From NCBI GenBank assembly GCA_020851915.1, contig JADZBT010000045.1, forward strand, positions 1-10,165: 10,165 bases of DNA, given 5' to 3'. This stretch comes from Alphaproteobacteria bacterium (GTDB lineage: Bacteria; Pseudomonadota; Alphaproteobacteria; Rickettsiales; RI-342). The notes beneath the pieces are model-generated. The model had not been told where the DNA came from. It searched no databases and was given only the letters and a program-made list of their open reading frames with translations. The translations under genes and the position numbers were made by a program. Positions 7,021 to 10,165 of this stretch are shown here, piece by piece (the first letter of the stretch is position 1; the number at the start of each line of letters is the position of its first letter).

Positions 7021-7833
7021 ATGCTTTTAGCCATCGACGCAGGCAATACCAACACCGTGTTCGCGGTGTTCGAGGGCGAGAAGCTGCTCGGCCAGTGGCG
7101 CATGTCGACCGATGCCAACCGTACCTGCGACGAGTATGCCGTATGGCTGATGGATCTGATGGCGCTGAAGGGCATCGACCCGAAACAGATCGATGCGGCG
7201 ATCATCGCCACCGTCGTGCCGCAGGCACTCTATGCGTTACGCACGCTGACGAAGCAGTATTTCAACTCCGAGGCGGTGCTGGTGAGCGCCACGACGGTGA
7301 ATCTCGACATGATGGTGCGCGTGGAGCGCCCCGAGGAAGTGGGCGCCGACCGGCTGGTAAACGCCTTCGCGGCGCGTGCGCGCTACGGCAATAACCTCAT
7401 CATTCTGGATTTCGGCACGGCCACTACCTTCGACGTGGTAGGCGCGCGTGGCGATTATCTGGGCGGCGTGATCGCGCCGGGCATCAATCTCTCGCTCGAA
7501 GCGCTGCACCGCGCGGCCGCGAAGCTGCCCAATATCGAAATCGCCCGGCCGGCGAAGGTCATCGGCAATTCCACCATCTCCGCCATGCAATCCGGCGTAT
7601 TCTACGGCTATCTCGGCCTGATCGAGGGCATCATCTCGCGCATCCGCGAGGAACTGGGCGTGCCCATGACGGTCGTGGCGACCGGGGGGCTGGCCTCGTT
7701 CTACGCCAAGGCCACGCCCGTTATCGAACATCTCGACAGCGACCTTACCATCTATGGGTTGCAGCAGATCTACGCATTCAACTATTCACAGTCAGACAAG
7801 GAACAGAATGTCCACCAACTTCACGCCGGATAA
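7021..7833 (+). CDS. coaX: Type III pantothenate kinase
   Basis: CoaX phosphorylates pantothenate to 4'-phosphopantothenate, the first committed step of coenzyme A synthesis. It is unrelated in sequence to CoaA (type I), belongs to the ASKHA fold, typically needs a monovalent cation and is not inhibited by CoA. The product has 270 residues, within the usual range. The N-terminal phosphate loop DAGNTNT is at 6-12. The pantothenate-binding GADR is at 108-111 (Asp110 is the predicted catalytic base). The second phosphate motif DFGTATTFD is at 130-138, and the C-terminal VVATGGLA segment is also present. Start ATG 7021 lies one base after the birA stop with GGGAAA at 7011-7016 upstream. The frame continues back to 6973 inside birA, but that extension is not family-like. 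The last 26 bases overlap the RNase J gene. Confidence 0.96.
   Translation: MLLAIDAGNTNTVFAVFEGEKLLGQWRMSTDANRTCDEYAVWLMDLMALKGIDPKQIDAAIIATVVPQALYALRTLTKQYFNSEAVLVSATTVNLDMMVRVERPEEVGADRLVNAFAARARYGNNLIILDFGTATTFDVVGARGDYLGGVIAPGINLSLEALHRAAAKLPNIEIARPAKVIGNSTISAMQSGVFYGYLGLIEGIISRIREELGVPMTVVATGGLASFYAKATPVIEHLDSDLTIYGLQQIYAFNYSQSDKEQNVHQLHAG
7798..7802 (+). promoter_or_regulatory. Ribosome binding site of rnj inside coaX
   Basis: AAGGA at 7798-7802 with a 5-base spacer before ATG 7808 is a good Shine-Dalgarno match. It settles the RNase J start at 7808 rather than the earlier in-frame ATG at 7754. It lies within the coding end of coaX, so initiation on rnj would compete with, or be helped by, ribosomes finishing coaX. 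Confidence 0.7.
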
Positions 7834-9475
7834 AGACTCCCTGCATTTCGTGCCACTGGGCGGTTCTGCCGAGATCGGCATGAACCTCAATCTCTACCAC
7901 TACAAGGGCAAGTGGCTGATGATCGATCTCGGTATCGGTTTCGCCGACGAACATTTGCCGGGTGTCGAGGTGGTGCTGCCCAATATCGACTTTATCACCG
8001 AGCGCAAGAAGGATCTTGTCGGTCTGGTGCTCACCCACGCGCATGAGGACCATCTGGGCGCCGTTCCCTATCTCTGGGAGGAACTGGGCTGCCCGGTCTA
8101 TGCCACGCCCTTCACCGCAGCGTTTCTGCGCGCGAAACTGGCCGGCATGCCGTTCACCAGCAAGGTCGTCATCAACGAGGTGCGTCCCGGCAGCCAGCTG
8201 ACCGTGGGGCCGTTTGATCTGGAAATGATCGAGCTGACCCATTCCATCCCAGAAATGAACGCGCTCGCCATCCGCACCGACCTCGGCACGATATTGCACA
8301 CCGGCGACTGGAAACTCGACGGCGAGCCGCTGGTCGGCCCCATCTCGGACGAGAACCGGCTGGTGCAGTACGGCAAAGAGGGCGTGCTGGCGCTGGTCTG
8401 CGATTCCACCAACGTATTTGTCGAAGGCGAATCCGGTTCCGAGGGCGACGTACGCAAGGAGCTCATCAAGCTGGTCGGCGAATGCGAGAACCGCGTGGTG
8501 CTGGCGACCTTCGCCTCCAACGTGGCGCGTCTGGAGTCCATCGTCGAGGCGGCGAAGGCCAATGGCCGCAGGGTCGTGCTGGCCGGGCGCTCGCTGTGGC
8601 GCATGACGCAGGCAGCGCAGGAAAGCGGCTATCTTCAGGATGCCCCGCCGTTCCTGAGCGACGAGGAGGCCAAGAAGCTGCCGCGCAATCAGGTGCTCAT
8701 CATCGCCACCGGCTGCCAGGGAGAGAGCCGTGCAGCACTCACCAAGATCGTGAACAAAGAACACCCGCACATCAAGTTATCGCCGGGTGATACCTGCATT
8801 TTCTCCTCCCGCGAAATTCCTGGAAACGGCAATAAGATCGCGTGGATTCAGAATCAGCTGGTATTGCAGGGCGTGGAGGTCATCACTGACCGTCAGCGGC
8901 CCATCCACGTGTCCGGCCACCCGGCGCGCGACGAACTGGCCCGCATGTACCAGATGACCCAGCCGCGCATCGCCGTGCCCGTGCATGGCGAGCCCCGCCA
9001 TTTGCACGAGCATGTGGCCTTCGCCAAGGCCCTTCAGGTTCCCGAGGCGGTGGAAGGCGAGAACGGCATGGCCATCCGTCTCGCTCCCGGCAAGCCGGAA
9101 GTGGTGGGGCAGGTGAAGTCCGGCTATATCGCGCTGGACGGCAATTCCATGATTCCCACCGACAGCAGCATTATCCGTGATCGCCGCAAGCTTCGTAACG
9201 ACGGCGCGGTGTTCGTGTCCTTCGTGGTGGATCGCGACGGCGACCTGGCGTCCCCGCCGCAGATCTCCACCCCCGGCCTGCTCAACGAGGTCGAGGACAG
9301 CGCGATCATCGATGGGCTTATCGACGAATTGTCGGACGTCATCGAACGCAAAGGCCGCAAGGCGCGCGACAATGAGGTGAAAGAGGCCGTGCGCGTCGCC
9401 GTGCGCCGTTTCTTCGGCAAGGAACTCGAAAAGCGCCCGATGATCTCCGTGCAGATGGCGCGGGTGAAGGGGTAG
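7808..9475 (+). CDS. rnj: Ribonuclease J
   Basis: RNase J is a metallo-beta-lactamase/beta-CASP nuclease with 5'-3' exonuclease and endonuclease activity. It is present in alphaproteobacteria alongside RNase E, where it takes part in 16S rRNA 5'-end maturation and mRNA turnover. The product has 555 residues, normal for the family. Metal ligands are visible: HAHEDH at 77-82 (His77, His79, Asp81, His82), His145 in LTHSIPEM, and Asp167 in HTGDWKLDG. The beta-CASP domain follows (about 210-360: ATFASNVARLESIVEAA, then ATGCQGESRAAL). SGHPARDEL with His371 and PVHGEPRH with His393 complete the active site. The HPARDEL form is, as I recall, the alphaproteobacterial variant of the SGHA motif seen in Firmicutes. 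The C-terminal dimerisation domain runs from about 450. The gene overlaps coaX by 26 bases and is followed by DUF1467 after 9 bases. Confidence 0.97.
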   Translation: MSTNFTPDKDSLHFVPLGGSAEIGMNLNLYHYKGKWLMIDLGIGFADEHLPGVEVVLPNIDFITERKKDLVGLVLTHAHEDHLGAVPYLWEELGCPVYATPFTAAFLRAKLAGMPFTSKVVINEVRPGSQLTVGPFDLEMIELTHSIPEMNALAIRTDLGTILHTGDWKLDGEPLVGPISDENRLVQYGKEGVLALVCDSTNVFVEGESGSEGDVRKELIKLVGECENRVVLATFASNVARLESIVEAAKANGRRVVLAGRSLWRMTQAAQESGYLQDAPPFLSDEEAKKLPRNQVLIIATGCQGESRAALTKIVNKEHPHIKLSPGDTCIFSSREIPGNGNKIAWIQNQLVLQGVEVITDRQRPIHVSGHPARDELARMYQMTQPRIAVPVHGEPRHLHEHVAFAKALQVPEAVEGENGMAIRLAPGKPEVVGQVKSGYIALDGNSMIPTDSSIIRDRRKLRNDGAVFVSFVVDRDGDLASPPQISTPGLLNEVEDSAIIDGLIDELSDVIERKGRKARDNEVKEAVRVAVRRFFGKELEKRPMISVQMARVKG

Positions 9476-9484
9476 GAATTCCCA

Positions 9485-9751
9485 ATGATCCACTACTGGG
9501 CCGGTGCATTCATCATGTTTTCTATCACTTGGTGGCTGGCCTTTTTCATGGCGTTGCCGGTGGGGGTGCGTATGGCAGAACAGCCTGAGGACGGCCATGC
9601 GCCGAGCGCGCCGGAGAACCCCCGCCTGTGGAAGAAGGCGCTGGTGGCGACGCTGGGGGCGCTGGCCGCTACCTGGGGCATCATGCACCTGATAGAAACC
9701 GGCATGATCTCCTTCCGGCCCCCTCCCGCCGCCGCCGATAGCGCGTTGTAA
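9485..9751 (+). CDS. DUF1467 family small membrane protein
   Basis: This is an 88-residue protein with two predicted membrane helices (about 6-28 and 51-72) joined by a short hydrophilic loop with several acidic residues and prolines. The motif WWLAFFMALPVGVR (16-29) and the PRLWKKAL run before the second helix are characteristic of DUF1467, a family found almost only in Alphaproteobacteria. Its function is unknown, and I infer only that it sits in the inner membrane. Start ATG 9485 is supported by AGGAA at 9474-9478, which overlaps the rnj stop codon, with a 6-base spacer. The 9-base gap to rnj indicates the same transcript. In many relatives this gene lies directly before proS, but here a sulfotransferase gene follows. 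Confidence 0.88.
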   Translation: MIHYWAGAFIMFSITWWLAFFMALPVGVRMAEQPEDGHAPSAPENPRLWKKALVATLGALAATWGIMHLIETGMISFRPPPAAADSAL

Positions 9752-9774
9752 ATCCTTTCGGGATGTATTATAAC
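9746..9774 (+). promoter_or_regulatory. Candidate sigma-70-type promoter for the sulfotransferase gene
   Basis: TTGTAA at 9746-9751 (4 of 6 to TTGACA) and TATAAC at 9769-9774 (5 of 6 to TATAAT) are separated by exactly 17 bases. The -35 overlaps the stop codon of the DUF1467 gene. Transcription would begin near 9781. This is a consensus match by eye in one of the few AT-rich spots of the window, without experimental support. Confidence 0.35.
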
Positions 9775-9780
9775 GGCTGG

Positions 9781-9799
9781 CCTGCCGGTATGCGGCGGG
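9781..9799 (+). terminator. GC-rich hairpin after DUF1467: weak intrinsic terminator or 5' leader structure
   Basis: CCTGCCG (9781-9787) pairs with CGGCGGG (9793-9799) over 7 base pairs, including one G-T wobble, around a 5-base loop. The following bases TTTCTGGGTATTTT are T-rich but interrupted, so this is a weak match to a Rho-independent terminator. If the promoter at 9746-9774 is real, the hairpin would be at the extreme 5' end of the sulfotransferase mRNA, where it could act as a stabiliser instead. Both readings are inference. Confidence 0.4.
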
Positions 9800-9822
9800 T
9801 TTCTGGGTATTTTAACAAGGCG

Positions 9823-10165
9823 ATGATGGCGATGACATCCGAGCTATTTGGCACGACGGTAATGGACGACAAGCGCTTCAAGAAACTGACGGCGGTCGTG
9901 AACAACGTCATGTCCAAGCAGCATTTTTTCATCTGCGCCGCGCCGAAATCCGGTACGACCTGGTTACAGAAGACGCTGGATACCCATCCGGAGATCGTAT
10001 GTTCCGGCGAAGGGCATTTCATGGGTGGTCTGGCCCTGTACCTCAAGAATGCACTTTCCAACTATGACACGACGCTCCAGCGCGTGAAGGAACAGGTCTA
10101 TGAGGGCAAGCCCTATTATACTTCTCCGAAGATAGAGGAGCTTGAATACCTGTTGTTGTGCCAGA
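9823..10165 (+). CDS. PAPS-dependent sulfotransferase family protein, N-terminal part (3' end outside window)
   Basis: The frame is open to the window end without a stop and gives 114 residues from ATG 9823. The segment FFICAAPKSGTTWLQKTLDTHPEI contains PKSGTTWL (41-48), the 5'-phosphosulfate-binding loop of sulfotransferases that use PAPS. Lys42 corresponds to the catalytic lysine of cytosolic sulfotransferases. The family moves a sulfuryl group to a hydroxyl or amine of a small molecule, glycan or lipid; the acceptor cannot be told from this part. Family members are usually about 250-350 residues, so most of the protein is missing. The start is uncertain. ATG 9823 and 9826 follow AAGG at 9817-9820, ATG 9832 and 9910 are also in frame, and the frame is open back to ATG 9763. 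Five 60-base lines counted by hand over 9841-10140 give about 53% G+C, lower than the rnj lines I counted (65-73%) but similar to some nuo lines, so transfer is not shown. Confidence 0.85.
   Translation, partial: MMAMTSELFGTTVMDDKRFKKLTAVVNNVMSKQHFFICAAPKSGTTWLQKTLDTHPEIVCSGEGHFMGGLALYLKNALSNYDTTLQRVKEQVYEGKPYYTSPKIEELEYLLLCQ

Noticed and set aside
7754..7807. 18-residue N-terminal extension of RNase J
   Set aside because: The extension lies in coaX coding sequence and is not like the family N-terminus. ATG 7808 has a well-spaced AAGGA site and gives the expected MSTNFTPDKDSLHFVPLGG start.
7778..8770. Minus-strand open frame (330 codons) opposite rnj
   Set aside because: Low-complexity shadow of the RNase J coding strand; it spans the metal-binding motifs of the real gene and has no family-like motif of its own.
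9763..9822. Earlier sulfotransferase starts at ATG 9763 or 9790
   Set aside because: These starts lack a ribosome binding site. They fall in or before the predicted promoter -10 and the GC-rich hairpin, whereas AAGG at 9817-9820 supports a start at 9823 or 9826. They cannot be fully excluded.

Overview
The window is a stretch of an alphaproteobacterial chromosome, with every supported gene on the + strand. The lineage call rests on gene order. The distal half of the respiratory complex I operon (nuoI end, nuoJ, nuoK, nuoL, nuoM, nuoN) is followed immediately by birA, a type III pantothenate kinase gene (coaX), the RNase J gene and a small DUF1467 membrane protein gene. That chain is typical of Alphaproteobacteria, and DUF1467 is essentially confined to them. 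I cannot name an order or genus from the sequence alone.

Layout. 1-205 is the C-terminal end of nuoI, with its second 4Fe-4S motif. 206-342 is the only sizeable gap inside the nuo block. It holds a short A-rich tandem repeat and a large inverted repeat that looks like a REP doublet (REPIN). 343-6197 holds the membrane arm genes nuoJ, K, L, M and N, packed within a few bases of each other. 6213-7833 holds birA and coaX, for biotin attachment and coenzyme A synthesis. 7808-9475 is the RNase J gene, which starts inside the end of coaX. 9485-9751 is the DUF1467 gene. After a 71-base gap with a candidate promoter and a GC-rich hairpin, a PAPS-type sulfotransferase gene begins near 9823 and runs off the end of the window.

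How the genes fit together. NuoJKLMN form the proton-pumping membrane arm of NADH:quinone oxidoreductase, and NuoI carries electrons in the peripheral arm. The key charged residues of the proton path (Glu and Lys in NuoK, L, M and N) are all present, so the complex looks functional. birA, coaX and rnj sit so close behind nuoN (15-base gap, 1-base gap, 26-base overlap) that read-through transcription and translational coupling are likely. Their products do not work in one pathway; they appear to be a conserved housekeeping neighbourhood.

I do not see a previously undescribed system here. The points worth a second look are the REPIN between nuoI and nuoJ, which places a false start codon in frame with nuoJ, and the sulfotransferase gene, which sits where proS would be expected in many relatives and has its own apparent promoter and leader hairpin.
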